Shown one piece after another: positions 1 to 11,846 of a stretch of 64,000 nt of DNA. A program made the position numbers and the translations under genes. The stretch covers positions 440,134 to 504,133 of the forward strand of contig CALYLW010000137.1 in the NCBI GenBank assembly GCA_944989445.1, given 5' to 3'. Under the pieces are notes generated by a model that saw nothing but the letters and a program-made list of their open reading frames with translations, searched no databases and had not been told where the DNA came from. Numbering within the stretch: position 1 is the first letter of the stretch; each line of letters opens with the position of its first letter. Origin of the DNA: Ampullaceana balthica (lineage: Eukaryota; Mollusca; Gastropoda; Lymnaeidae).

Positions 1-97
1 AGATGGTAAAAGCACTGCACCACATGCTGCAATACTTGCTCCAGATGATGTCACAATTTATACTTATCCTTGTATACCTGACTATAAGTCACAAGAA
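1..97 (+). CDS. DTWD1: DTWD1 exon (partial, window edge)
   Basis: Part of an internal exon of DTW-domain-containing protein 1, cut by the window edge. Translation from base 2 gives 32 codons starting [14 protein letters not shown] and including the block [10 protein letters not shown], which I recognise from DTWD1 proteins. The exon ends in phase 0 at a consensus donor (GAA|gtaagt, 98-103). It continues in frame into the exon at 3875 after a 3.8 kb intron. The family transfers a 3-amino-3-carboxypropyl group from S-adenosylmethionine to uridine in the tRNA D-loop (acp3U). The start codon and N-terminal region lie outside the window. Confidence 0.87.
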
Positions 98-287
98 GTA
101 AGTAGTTTAGAAATTTACCTTTTAAGATGAAAATTTTGGGGCTATCAGAGTAAAAAAAATCTCATTTTAAAGGCCTTTTATTTACTTTGCACAATTTTTA
201 AAAACAATTTTAATAACTATACATAAAGCAGTAGTGAGTTCCCTTAAACTTTCTCCTATATTCGTATACAACAGTTAGTGTTGGGAT

Positions 288-1512
288 AAGGGCTGCCCGG
301 ATACCCGTCCAAATTTTGATCAGGTACCAGGGTTACCCGATCGAAACATCGCATAATTTCCCCCGTCATGACCACTATACAATGCTACCTAGCTACCTTC
401 AATGCACCTCATTTCACACAGTAGATACACTGCCTACGTCTTAAAGGCGGTACATAAGTGACGTCAAGCGATTTTGGCCGATTTTATACCCCCCCCCGTC
501 ACAGGTTATCAACAAAAACTTAAAGCCCTCTCCAATATGACATCACAAAGCTTTGCGCCCCTCCCATAAAAGCCGTACTTCCTTTTTGAAAATGAGCATG
601 TGTCAAAATAACTTCATTGTCATTTAAGTTTAATGTGATGTTGAACTCTAAAAATCGCTACACGCTTAAATCCATGTAAAACGTCATTAAATAAGTTGTA
701 AGCAATCAAATATTTCAGTGGAACTTTTATTTAAAAGTTGCGCGTTTTGATGTGACGTCACATTTATTCTTAAACACATCCCTCCCCCTCGTCACAAATG
801 TGTGACCCCCTCCTCCCCTAGGTGCGTAACGTCATTTGTGGACGGGCCCTTATCCATCTTACACTGTTAGTAACTAATTTATTGACTTTCAAAACTTATA
901 AACTTTGGTGTATTATTAAAATCAGTTTTTGGGTAATGCACACGCTGTAATGAACACACGAAACACAATCGAATGGAGGGAGGAGGTGGGGGGGGGGAGA
1001 TAAACAACATCGACAATTGTAAACCCAATGTCGGCGTATTTCAAATATCAAAGTTAGTGTCAAAGTCAAAGCAGGGGTGTTTTTATTAACAACAAACACA
1101 GCCTCTTTCATCTCTATATAGTCCATCCTTATTTTTGTCAGAGGAGTTTTGTTTTCTTTATATGATTCAATCAAAGAACCAAAATCTTCTTGTGTTTGCG
1201 ATTTCTGTTTCATTTTCAGAGAAAAAAGATGTATCAAAATACATTGTGGTTTGTCGAGACCGTTTTGTATTTCCCTTTGACAGATAGTTCTCCTTAGATG
1301 TATTTCACAGCATACATTTGAAACAAAAATTTTCATTTGATAAATTGTTTTGCGAGTCGTAACTTAAACACAAAAAAAGCAGCATGCGAGCCGAAGTTTG
1401 GTTAATATAGACATTGAAGCCACATTTTCACGGGTACCCGGGCGGAATTTTACTACCCTGGTAATCTCACTGCAACGGGTACCCGGGTGCAGGGTACCCG
1501 TTGACAGGCCTA
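288..1512. mobile_element. Non-autonomous hAT element with perfect 8-bp TSD
   Basis: It is bounded by identical 8-bp direct repeats GTTGGGAT (280-287 and 1513-1520), the hAT target-duplication length. The termini are loosely inverted: the left starts AAGGGCTGCCCGGATACCCG, and the right ends in GGGTACCCGTTGACAGGCCTA. Sub-terminal GGGTACCCG repeats occur at both ends. A 146-codon open frame on the minus strand (896-1336) has no recognisable domain. The element sits in DTWD1 intron 1 and has itself been hit by a Harbinger-type MITE (444-849). Confidence 0.75.
444..849 (-). mobile_element. Harbinger-like MITE, GGGCCGTCC family
   Basis: About 406 bp with inverted ends. The right end reads TGACGTCA-like sequence then GGACGGGCCC, and the left end AGGCGGTACATAAGTGACGT, both variants of the family end GGGGCCGTCCATAAATGACG. 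It is flanked by TTA on both sides (441-443, 850-852), matching the 3-bp TWA duplication of PIF/Harbinger elements. Relatives lie at 20859, 21636, 41078, 43903, 46340, 46690, 48370 and 54624. It is nested in the hAT element 288-1512. Confidence 0.7.
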
Positions 1513-1520
1513 GTTGGGAT

Positions 1521-2290
1521 GGCACTTTAAGGGGAATCCGGGTAAGTACCCATTCAAAAGTTGATAGAAACCTTCATATAGGATCTAATACCTATAAATG
1601 AAAATTTTGTCCACCTAACTGAAACACTACTCAAGATATGGTATACACACATACAGATTGCAAATTGTTTTTTTTCGACTCGGGATGTATAAAACATCGA
1701 GATTTGTCAAACCCCAAAAATATATTTCCAATTTATTGCAGGATTACAATACTTCCCACTATACTCTGTTTATGAGAAAGTAATAATTGAATTAAACTTA
1801 AAATAAACCATGAAAATTTTGGTGTTGTTGTTAACAGAGTGCGCTTCTTGTAATATTCACTGTGTGACCTCATTATTGATTTGTGAAAAAGAAACAATGT
1901 AAAAATAAATGTATGTCTGTTTGTGCTTTATGCATTACTACACCATTCCTCGATCACCATGAAACTTTGGGACGTTGTTGAGTACACTGCCACAAAGGTT
2001 ACTGGCAAATATATTTTTTTCAAATTACCACTCATTGGGGGCCCAAATATGTGCACTTCCAGTGGAATTGGGGTAAGTACGACTTCCAGTTACCAGAAAT
2101 TGCTCAAAAAGCTTATAGAAACCTACGAATAGGATCTAATACTTTTATATGAAGTTTTGTCCACCAATCTGTAACAGTGCTCAAGCTATCGTGTTCACAC
2201 ACACACAGAAAGACTAGATTGAAAAAAAAATTTTTATTTTTTTTTGGCTCATGAAGGTTGATTTTGGGCACTCCGTATACAAGAGAGTCT
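1521..2290. repeat. Two diverged copies of a dispersed repeat
   Basis: Bases about 1530-1680 and 2070-2260 share a diverged stretch: GGGTAAGTAC, then TATAGAAACCT, GGATCTAATAC, GAAxTTTTGTCCACC, a CACAC run and a T-rich tract. They look like two copies of one non-coding repeat separated by about 400 bp. I do not recognise the family. Both lie in DTWD1 intron 1. Confidence 0.55.
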
Positions 2291-2548
2291 ATGGTGGATT
2301 AAAGGGGGGAGGCTGAACGGGCTAAAGCCAAGGGCCCCCAAAATTATGATATTGTGTAATAAAGGTGGGCAATTGTTTGCATTAATCTCTGAAAATATTA
2401 TAAATAAATTAATAAAAATCTCATCTACTCTCGTGAGAAAATGTCGAAGAGTGTGAAATACCAGAAATCGTCATCGTGTGTATCTGAAAACTGTTATGTA
2501 GGTAAGAGGAAACTTGGCTAAGGAAGAAAAAAACTATTTGTTATTAGT

Positions 2549-3690
2549 TTGCGAAAATTGCTAATACGAAACTGTCAAAAAAGTTCCTATAAGGATAGGT
2601 GTTTGTTTTTTAGCGTCATACAATTTCTTTGTATTTGTGGCCTTGCATTCCATGACAAGAATGAACTGTTAGGCTCACCGATCAATGGTAACTACCTTGG
2701 AATACTGGAACTACTGAGTCAGTTTGACACATTTCTTGGTGAAAATATCTTCCAACATACAAGTCTTATATTTCCTCAACTAGCTGTGAAGAGTTGATTA
2801 AACAGATGGGTCAAAAGGTATTGTTTTTTATTGTTGCTGAAACAAAATACGCAAAATACTTCTCGATTTCTATAGATTCCACGCCAGATATTATGCATGA
2901 GGACAAGTTAACATTGATCATCCGATATCAGGGCTGGCCTAAGGGAATTGGAGGCCCTAGGAGAAGTGAATTTGGTGGTCCTAAATGTAGTAGAAAAATA
3001 AATAATAAATATGCAAAGATTCTTGTGCGATGGCCCACTAATGATGAGACTAATCGGAGGCCCTAGGCGGCTGCCTAGTTTGCCTATGCCTAAAGCCGGC
3101 CCTGCCAATATGTTGCACAAACTGGCCATGTTGAGCGATTCATCAAGTTCTTACCAATGTATTCCCGTACTGGATCAGAAATTTCCCAAATAACTTTTAA
3201 TTTTTCTTTAGAGAAAATGACACTCTAATTCAAGACTGCCGTGCACAGTCATACGACAATGCTGCAAATATTAGTGGGAAGTATAATGCCAAGCAGCCAA
3301 GTTATAGGAAGAATATTCAAGTGATTTCGAAGACTGCTTTCCTTCAGAATTAGTCCAATTTTTAGAACACTTAAAAAAAGTTTGTGTCAAGCCCCAGGAA
3401 CAGGAAGTAGCACAATGCGAAACTCAAAACACTTGCATGGAGCTAAAAATGTTGCTGTTTTTCAATGAGGAAAATTTTACACAGTCCTTTCCAAATGTTC
3501 ACATCGCACTTCGCATCTATCTCTCAATGATGACATCAAACTGCAGCGGAGAGCGATCATTTTCACAGTTAAAATAATTTTAAAAAATGAAGTTAGAAGT
3601 TGCATGGGACAACAAAGACTGAATATGCTCTGTCTAATGAACATAGAAAAGGAACTTGTAAGCTCACTTAGCTTTACTGACTAACGAAAT
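2549..3690 (+). pseudogene. ZMYM1-like hAT transposase fossil
   Basis: Decayed transposase of the hAT group whose best-known host relative is ZMYM1. Recognisable blocks appear in order: IQFLCICGLAFHDKNELLGS and GNYLGILELLSQFD (2610-2740); KYFSISIDSTPDIMHEDKLT (about 2860-2920); VERFIKFLPMYSRTGSEISQ (about 3130-3190); DCRAQSYDNAANISGKYNAK (3236-3295); and the C-terminal dimerisation motif with GERSFSQLK (3545-3575). Stops, frame changes and an inserted MITE (2929-3104) interrupt it, so it is dead. It lies in DTWD1 intron 1, in the gene's orientation. Confidence 0.8.
2929..3104. mobile_element. Short hAT-like MITE
   Basis: A 176-bp insertion with inverted ends CAGGGCTGGCCTAAGG and CCTAAAGCCGGCCCTG. 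It splits the transposase fossil exactly between IIRY and the VERFIKF block. The flanks CCGATAT and CCAATAT resemble an eroded target duplication. A GGCCCTAGG motif repeats inside. Confidence 0.7.
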
Positions 3691-3874
3691 GAATATTCAA
3701 TTTCAATGCATTACTTATAGAATTACAATGTAAAGAGATTGTAGTTGTAGAATCATAACTGAGTTTTAGAAAGTAAGTTCACAAAAAGATAATGAATTTT
3801 GAATTTAATGTAGAAGTTAAAATAATAGCTTTTTGTAGGGTAATCATTTAGATATTCTTTTTTTACTTTCAAAG

Positions 3875-4343
3875 GTTGTATTGGTGTTTCCCTGTGAAGA
3901 ATCTATTACTCTAGAAGATATGGCAGCCAATTTCAACACAAAATTAAAAGCACTGACAAGTAATGGTACATTATGTGTGTCAAATGCTTTTACAGAAAAA
4001 GTCCAGAATGAGATTGAAAATAAAGATAATGAAGCAGTGGTTACACTAGATAAAGTCCCAGGTGCTGATCTGTTAAGAGATGATTCAGTTGGCTGTATAT
4101 CTGATACTGAAGAAAATACAGCCTCACCAAAGATTGGAGTCGATAACTGTGTCAAAATTCAATCTCAAAAACGAAGTTTAGATGAGTCATCTTTCATTAA
4201 CAAAAAAGATCCAACTGAGCCTCCAACCAAGTTAATAAAGAGTTCTGATACTGATAATCGTCCTCTACCATTTGACCGAGTTGTATTTGTGGATTCCACT
4301 TGGAACCAGACACATAATATTATAAATGATGAACGCCTAAAAA
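3875..4343 (+). CDS. DTWD1: DTWD1 exon with the DTW catalytic motif
   Basis: This 469-nt exon lies between a TTTCAAAG acceptor (3873-3874) and a GTAAGT donor (4344). It begins VVLVFPCEESITLEDM, matching the part of DTWD1 that follows the YPCIP block. It then runs through a low-complexity, lysine- and serine-rich linker to PLPFDRVVFVDSTWNQT. The D-x-T-W signature (DSTW, codons 4292-4303) names the family and lies in the SAM/uridine active-site region. The exon ends in phase 1 after DERLK. Reading on past 4343 gives a spurious Phe-rich extension, which I treat as intron. The upstream intron (98-3874) carries hAT and Harbinger-type elements. The downstream intron (4344-10525) carries a repeat array. 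Confidence 0.9.
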
Positions 4344-4535
4344 GTAAGTCATCTTTTAACTTTAAAACTGCATTTTTGTTTATCTTTAGGTTGAATAGCT
4401 ATATATTTGTTCTCTTTAGATTGCCGCCAAATTTTGAAATCAAAATTTCATGTTACAGTACATTGGCTGATACCCTCTGCAGTGACGTAGCTAGGTTTTG
4501 GGTCACCCAGTGCGGTAAATTAAACCTTTTTTTTT

Positions 4536-6194
4536 AAATCCCTTATATTAACTTCGCGGCCGTCTCTCTCTCTCTCTGTCTTGGGCTCGGCGGGCGGGCG
4601 GAAAAACAGAAGTCGAAAATGACCCACTTCCCATGATCCGATCGAACTGAAATTTGGCACACGGACCCGTCTGACCTAACAATGCATCGTATCAAAATTT
4701 CAGATCGATCAAACGTACCGTAATTAAATTAATGCATTTTTAGTTTATCTATATAAACTATATGTAGAGGTCACTATCGTTTACATTTTACGGGTCACTT
4801 GACTTCAGGCCAGCCACCGGTGTGAACACGTCTCGTGCTTAAACCAGGTAAAGCGGCGTGCTTTTGTTTACATTTGGCGTTTCACGGTGAACTTTCCCCA
4901 GCGATCGGTGACAAGACCTTTCCCCTCTCCCACCCCACCCTTTTTGGGTTAAAAGCAAAGGGGAGTAAAGACAGATTCAGTCTGTAGATATTTGTAAATA
5001 CTTTAAGTTCTGTCTCATATATAAGGGATTTATAGTCAAAAACTTTGTTTTTACGGGTTTGTTTTATTTTTTAATTCAGGTTCCACGTGAGTTTGAGATG
5101 ACGCCGACCGTCGTGTTGACGACGGCCGTCGTGCCGACACCCCCTCACATCCCATCCCCATTTATTAAAGACAAGGGACATCACTCAGTGTCAGTCTGTA
5201 AATGTTTAAAAATAATCACTACTTTTAGTTATGTCTCATATATAAGGGATTTATAGTCAAAAACTTTGTTTTTACGGGTTTGTTTTATTAAATCCCTTAT
5301 ATTAACTTCGCGGCCGTCTCTGTCTTGGGCTGGGCGGACGGGCGGAAAAACAAAATTCGAAAATGACCCACTTCCCGTGATCGGATCGAGCTGAAATTTG
5401 GCACACGGACCCGACTCACCTAACAATGCATCGTATCAAAATTTCAGATCGATCGATCGCACCGTAATTAAATTAATGCATTTTTAGTTTATCCTTATAT
5501 GAGGTATGTAATTCAAATTCACTGTTTTGTTATTGTTTTTTTCTCCCACTTCCACGTGAGTTTGAGTTGACGCCGACCGTCGTGCCGACACCCCCTCACA
5601 TCCCACCCCCATTTATTAAAGACAAGGGACATCACTCGGTGTCAGTCTGTAAATGTTTGAAAATAATCAATACTGTTAGTTATGTCTCATATATAAGGGA
5701 TTTATAGTCAAAAACTTTGTTTTTAAATCCCTTATATTAACTTCGCGGCCGTCTCTGTCTTGGGCTCGGCGGGCGGGCGGAAAAACAGAAGTCAAAAATG
5801 ACCCACTTCCCATGATCCGATCGAACTGAAATTTGGCACACGGACCCGTCTGACCTAACAATGCATCGTATCAAAATTTCAGATCGATCGAACGTACCGT
5901 AATTAAATTAATGCATTTTTAGTTTATCCTTATATGAGGTATGTAATTCAAAATTCACTGTTTGTTATTGTTTTTTTTCTGCCAGTTTCACGTGAGTTTG
6001 AGTTGACGCCGACCGTCGTGTTGACGCCGACCGTCGTGCCGACACCCCCTCACATCCCACCCCCATTTATTAAAGACAAGGGACATCACTCGGTGTCAGT
6101 CTGTAAATGTTTGAAAATAATCAATACTGTTAGTTATGTCTCATATATAAGGGATTTATAGTCAAAAACTTTGTTTTTACGGGTTTGTTTTATT
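4536..6194. repeat. Head-to-tail array of ~450-bp units, array I
   Basis: Units start at 4536, 5290 and 5725, with a partial unit at about 5075-5289. Each opens AAATCCCTTATATTAACTTC, continues through a GGGCGGGCGG motif and TTTGGCACACGGACCCG, and closes with TATATAAGGGATTTA, TAGTCAAAAACTTTG and, at some ends, ACGGGTTTGTTTTATT. AAATCCCTTATAT and ATATAAGGGATTT are inverted. An 18-bp motif around GACGCCGACCGTCGTG varies between one and two copies. Small open frames conserved between units reflect recent copying, not genes. The array sits in DTWD1 intron 2; array II is at 17170-18210. Family unknown to me. Confidence 0.75.
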
Positions 6195-6471
6195 TAAAAA
6201 TATTGACTACCATGATGAATTTGTGTTTAAATATTTTTGAATGTACTTTATATACAATTTTCTTTTCTTTTTTTTGAATTCATCAAAAGCGATAAGCTTA
6301 ACCCCATCACTTTCAATTGATAATAGACCTGGATAAGGAGCCCTTGCCATATTTAAAAAAAATTCTTTTCAAATGAAGTCACAGATATACAGGTTGTAAA
6401 TAAATGTAAATTGTAAGAAGAATCTGGAGTCATCGCTAAAGTTATGGAAGATATTTTTTAAAGCCTAGAAC

Positions 6472-8028
6472 TAGGGATCAGCCGGATAGGGTTTTTTACT
6501 ATTTGCCGGATCCGGATAGTTTGGCCCTAATATTTGCCGAATCCGGATTCCGTATCCGGATATCTCCACATTTACGTGTAAGAGCTAAGAGGGTGTACTT
6601 TACTACTTTATATCTAGTATTTAATACTATTTATTTAAATATTTATTATGCAACAAATGGATAGTAGCGGCTATCTTAAATGACGGTTTGTGACACTGTC
6701 AACGTCAACAATGAACATTTTACAATGAATTGAATGAACGAACTTGAACGAAGTACAACTAACTTTGTAGTGTGTACCAAGCGAACAGTTTTGCACTGAG
6801 TGTGTAGTGTGGTGTACAAGAAGTCGTGATCTAGAGCCATAATAAAAACTGTTCTTTTATTCAGACTATTCACGTTTAATATTTTGTTAGTTAACTTACT
6901 TTGTTATCTTACATAGTAGAGTAAGATCTATTCTTGTAACTTTTTAACTTAGTATTTTTTTCTGGTATTGAAATTGATTGTTTTACTATATTTTGCATGG
7001 ATTTGAATAATTTCGTAATCAACCCTTGTTAATTTGTTTATGCTGTTATATATTAATAATTTAATGTATAACTTAATTTGTTACTTAACTTATTTTGTAT
7101 AATTATAATATTCACAATAGACTAGAGTTTTAAAATTATATGGCTGAATAAGATAAAACACGTGAGACAACCAAAATTTTTATTTTTAAGTTCGCAAATC
7201 AAATCACAATTGCAACTGTCATTTAAAGTTCAAATGAAAAAAAAACAAACAAAGAATATAAAATTAGAACAATGATATAACTTACATGATGTAAGTTACA
7301 TCATATAAGTAAAATGTTTAAAGTTAGATACTGAATTGAAAGTATTGAATAATTGACTACTGTAAGCGTACTAGTCAATGACAAAGAAGTTACAAACGAA
7401 AGCCAACACTCAGCCTGTCCAAGTTTTCAAGGCTCCTGTTTAACTATAAAGTTCATAGTATAAAATAATAATTACAAATTTAACTTAAAATTATTTTTAA
7501 CATAAAATTATTTTTAAATATAAAATTGATATATCAAATATGACAATTAACATAATTTAATGACATTAGTAAATAGAATAGTTACTAATTAGCAGTTACT
7601 AATAAGTTGTAACATAGTACTCAGCAGTACTTGTTACCTTTAAGTTTGTAGTTTGCTTCTTCAATTTTTAAGTCTCAAAAAATTAAGGTTTGTCATACCC
7701 AAATTCTTTTTCAAGAACAATAACCTTCCAAGTTTGTTGGGCGACAAGCGAGAATGCTTATCATCATTTATCTTCCCCGCTGTGCTGAATGCTCTCTCAC
7801 TATCCATTCTTGTTAAATGTACTCATTTCTGGTTATTATTTTTTACCTTTTATAAATTTGTTTATAAACTTCTTAATATTAATTTAATTTGAATTCATAA
7901 ATTGTTAACTTCATTAATATCCGGATACTATCCGGATCTGCCATAAGTATTTGCCGAATCCAGATAGTGGCAAAAATCGCGATATTTGGTCCAAATATCC
8001 GGCATTCCGGATATTCGGCTGTCCCCTA
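6472..8028 (-). mobile_element. Degenerate hAT element with perfect TSD
   Basis: It is flanked by identical 8-bp repeats CCTAGAAC (6464-6471, 8029-8036). The ends are TAGGGATCAGCCGG and, inverted, TAGGGGACAGCCGAAT, followed by CCGGATA-rich sub-terminal repeats. Near the right end the minus strand encodes a hAT dimerisation motif: ERAFSTAGKINDDKHSRLSP and then LGRLLFLKKNL (about 7690-7800). The rest of the transposase is not recognisable, so this is an internally deleted copy of a ZBED-type hAT. It lies in DTWD1 intron 2. Confidence 0.8.
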
Positions 8029-10525
8029 CCTAGAACTGTCCAGTGAATTTTTCTGTATCGTCCTGTCATTTTAGCATTTTTCATAGGCTTTTTGAAACTG
8101 ACAAAATCCCATACTAAATGAACTCAGAGACCCTAACATGTATACATTTTCTGAAAAGTAAATTGAGTAAGGTTTCTTATGGTATAGAAATAATTTGTTT
8201 TTATATTATTTATGTTTGCATTGACCTTGACCTTCACAGGGGAAGTAACATTTTATTACTCCTCTTCTGCATTCAAACCACCCTCAAACTCTATATATTG
8301 TTCAAGTTATCATAAAACCAAGATTTTAATTTTAAAATACTAGAAGCAATTCTCATTTAGAAAATATATAATTATGTCATTTGTTTGAAAACTGATATTT
8401 TGGTGAATTTTTTCTTCCATAACCTTCAAATTTCGGTCACTCCAAAAAAAAGGTAAATTATATTACATTTAACTGATTTAACAAATTCCTTTTCTGAATT
8501 GATCAATCAATGTTTTATTACAATAATACTTTTGAAAAGAAAGACCACAAACATGATTATTTTTCTTTTCCGACTAAGACCCTGGTTGGTCTGATGAATG
8601 AAGTGAGGCTTGCAATTCTCGTGGTACCCAACTTTGCAAGAAGGACACCAGTGTCATTTCTGTTTTCTGCCTATTCTACTTATTTTATCTTTGCTTCTGT
8701 CACTGCAAACAAAGCAGTTCTTCTTGCCTCCCTTTAATAAACGTTTAATTTTTAATGACGATTTTACTGATGGCCGTTTATATCCGCCGGGAGACCGCAG
8801 AACGGGGTTTAACGGCTGACCATCGGCCATTATGACAGTTCTAGGGTTAGATGTCAATACTGACTAGCCAATGACTATGCATTTCAATATCAGCTGCCTT
8901 TATGCATCTTTTAAGTTTAATCCTTGGTATTTTAATTACAATCTCTTTTTTTTTAATTTAGCATATAGTGAAGTTACTTTGTAACAGACATCAATATCAG
9001 CAAATCTTTCTCTTGCTGATCTAGATTTTCAGTTGTACAGCCCCAAATATTTAATCTATTCCTTGATTGATTTTTATCTGATTTGTATTTCCTCCAAACA
9101 TTTTTTTCTAGCATGTAGAGTCCAGCGTCTCTGTTAAATATTCACCTGCCTTATTTATTGTCTACACTTTAATTCATTTTTAGTTTTTACCGAAAATCAA
9201 AAATTGAATTGTTTTTAAAAGTACTTTTTCAAAAGCATAGTCCACCAAATGCAGTACTTCTCATGCAGGAACATTTATAAGATCCCTAGCTTAGTCACCA
9301 CTTTTTCTAGATCACAATTAAAGATTTTAGTCAGCAGACACTGCTGTAACTGTAAGGATAACTTTATTTTAAACATTGTAGATCAGCAAAAATTTAAAGA
9401 TAGCATATAAACGTGAAATCACAGACAGCATGTGAAAGACCCTGTGCTGTACTCGAAATTATAAAGTGAATATCAAATAACTTAATCTTTGCTACACATC
9501 CATCAAACTTATCTTTCACTAGTTTAGCAGCATTTTGAGTTTTTGGGTTTTTTAAAAACTGATTTACTCTCATGTCTTCGACATTACAGTGTGCAGTTCA
9601 GTTACAAATGCCCATACATGAGTCCAAAGAACTAGAAGCACAATATTTTATTTTTTTAAAATTGAAAAATGTAATGCATGATGTGTCATAAAATATTGTG
9701 TGAACTAATATTAGTATTACCACATGCTTTGATACACTTATTTCACTTTAAGCCCATTTCAAAAAAAAATTTATGAATTATTTAAATTTAAAGATTTTGG
9801 AAATTTTTTAACATAATATAACATAAATGGGTAAAATGCCACTTGTTATATAAGGTTTTTGATCTCAATTTGAAGGGTTGGGTAACTGTCATGGTGATGG
9901 AAACCTTATCTAAATTTTGAGAAATTTAGTTTTCCATAAATAAATGTGATGTGGCCAAGCAATTCTTTTTAATGAATAAAACCTTAAGTTTATAACCTAC
10001 TTATTAGGTCTTAATTCTAATTCATCAACATGGGCTTTAAAAAAACTACCTAGCAAGCATTTGGATCGATTGTTCCTCTGAATGTTAAGTGTGATCTTTA
10101 TGAAAATGGTCTACTAGACTGAGCAGCGGGTGCTTTATATTTGTAAATTTGTTATCAATGAAGGTGGTGTCACCCAACGCAAACCACTCTCTAGCAATGT
10201 TCCCTTTAACTTTAAGATGAACGGCCACACAGATATTTGACTGACGCTGCACAGCAGTTAATAAGAACCGCGCAGCACATTTTGTAAAATATTGTACTAA
10301 AAATGGATGCTGTGCAACATTCCACACAAGTCTTGTTAATTTGCACATGGACTAACGGTAGAGTGAACATTGCTCCTTAGCTGCGCCACTGCCCTTCCAA
10401 ATCATTACAATTTTAAAAATAACTATATATAACTTATAACTCTTTACACATCCATAATCTCTGACATTGTGAAATAAATTTGTTTTGAAAACACTAAACT
10501 CTTGCCCCTTTTTTTTTCCTTTCAG
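8029..10525 (+). other. Remainder of DTWD1 intron 2
   Basis: AT-rich intronic DNA. I see no coding exon, conserved motif or clear transposon boundary here. The short open frames lack any recognisable domain. Confidence 0.5.
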
Positions 10526-10767
10526 ATCTAAAAAGAGTAGAACTTCGTTCTCGAAATACACATTTTTGGCGCTGTCAGGATGGAAAACCTAAAACATATT
10601 TATCAACTATTGAGGCCATTTATTATTTCATAACAGACTTTCACACAATCTTTATTAATTCACAATACAACCATGAATATGATAACCTTTTATTTTTCTT
10701 CAGTTTTATGTATCAAAAAATTCGTAAGAACTCTGGAGGAAATCATCTGAAAGCATATCAGAGATGA
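10526..10767 (+). CDS. DTWD1: DTWD1 terminal coding exon
   Basis: The last coding exon follows a pyrimidine tract and CAG acceptor ending at 10525. Joined in phase to the previous exon it reads NLKRVELRSRNTHFW, then GKPKTYLSTIEAIYYF, and ends at TGA 10765-10767. The blocks RxTxFWRxQ and STIEAIYYF are the C-terminal DTWD1 signature. The tail contains YDNLLFFFSFMYQ, also typical of the family. Possible polyadenylation signals (AATAAA) lie at 11100-11105 and 11235-11240. The exon is too short and shifted to stand out as an open frame, so it is easily missed. Confidence 0.88.
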
Positions 10768-11297
10768 GTTGTTTTTTTTATAGGCATATCATAAAGTAAT
10801 AAGCCTCACTGATTTTTGTAATAGTAATTGTGCTTACAAGTCATTATATAACCATGTCATATATTATAATCTTTAATTATATGGAGAAACCAGTAATTGG
10901 TTGTTAGCCCTTCAAAGATTCAATGTATTGTATGTACATTATTTGATAGCCCTTCAAAGCATTTTGCTTAAATTTTAATTCATAAAATAATACATTTTGA
11001 CAATTGTCATTATTTTACTATTACTATTATTTTCAGACTTATAAAATGAAAGGAGGAAAAAAAAACTGTTTTCTCTCTACTTTTATTTCAACTCAAGAAA
11101 ATAAATTTTTACATAAAATATAAGTAATTGTGTCATTTCTTTACACACATTCATTTATAGAAGATTTTACATTATAATGGCAACGTTGCAGGTAGTATAC
11201 TGTAAGGTTAATGATACAGGTTTCTGTAATTACCAATAAAGTTAAAAGAATAGTTACTGCACTGCATGTTTAAAAATTAATCATTCATAAATGATCG
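10768..11297 (+). other. 3' flank / probable 3' UTR of DTWD1
   Basis: Non-coding AT-rich sequence after the DTWD1 stop. AATAAA at 11100-11105 and 11235-11240 are candidate polyadenylation signals; neither can be confirmed without transcript data. Confidence 0.4.
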
Positions 11298-11846
11298 ATA
11301 TACACTCGTTCTATAGCCCCACACTTTTGGAAGAGAAAAGTATTAAAAGTGTATTACCCGCTTGCAAGCCGACCTCCCAAAAATAATAGGACAGCTTAAA
11401 CAAAATGGTAAAAAAAAATTTTTAACTACAAGCTAAATCGGTCATTATGATTGTTTACTTTGTACTGCATCTTTGTCAGGCAAGAATTACTGGTATTTAA
11501 AAGAAAAAAAATCTTTGGTAAAGTGACGAAACACGTACATCAAAAATTTGTTGTTGAAAACAAAATTTGTAAAACAATTTATAAATTGTTCATAACAAAC
11601 GTTCATAAAAATAAATAAAATGATAAAATACGGTAAGTGCAGATGTATAATAATATTATAGCTTCTGGTACAGCAGTCGAATCTTGTAGAATGTAGAAAA
11701 GGACCTTGATGATCTACAATAACAACACAGATATTCAATATCCATGCAGAAATACATTAATGACCTTGCTTGTATGCCGACCCCCCAACTTTTCACCCTA
11801 GATTTTGTTCAAAAAAGGTCGGCTTGCGAACGAGTATATACGGCAC
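11298..11846. mobile_element. ATATACTCG-ended repeat element
   Basis: The outer ends are inverted: the left has ATATACACTCGTTC, the right GAACGAGTATAT. A GCAAGCCGACCT motif lies inside the left end (about 11364) and recurs inverted at the right (AGGTCGGCTTGCG, about 11817). It resembles the TATACTCG...GTCGA element at 26859. No coding capacity recognised. Confidence 0.5.

Noticed and set aside
4344..4537. In-frame extension of the DTWD1 exon into a Phe/Leu-rich tail
   Set aside because: A consensus GTAAGT donor sits at 4344, and the family C-terminus is found intact at 10526-10767 in the right phase.
5229..6161. Short open frames on both strands in the ~450-bp repeat units, conserved between arrays
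   Set aside because: Conservation is explained by recent copying of the whole repeat at DNA level; frames overlap on both strands and start or end at unit joints.
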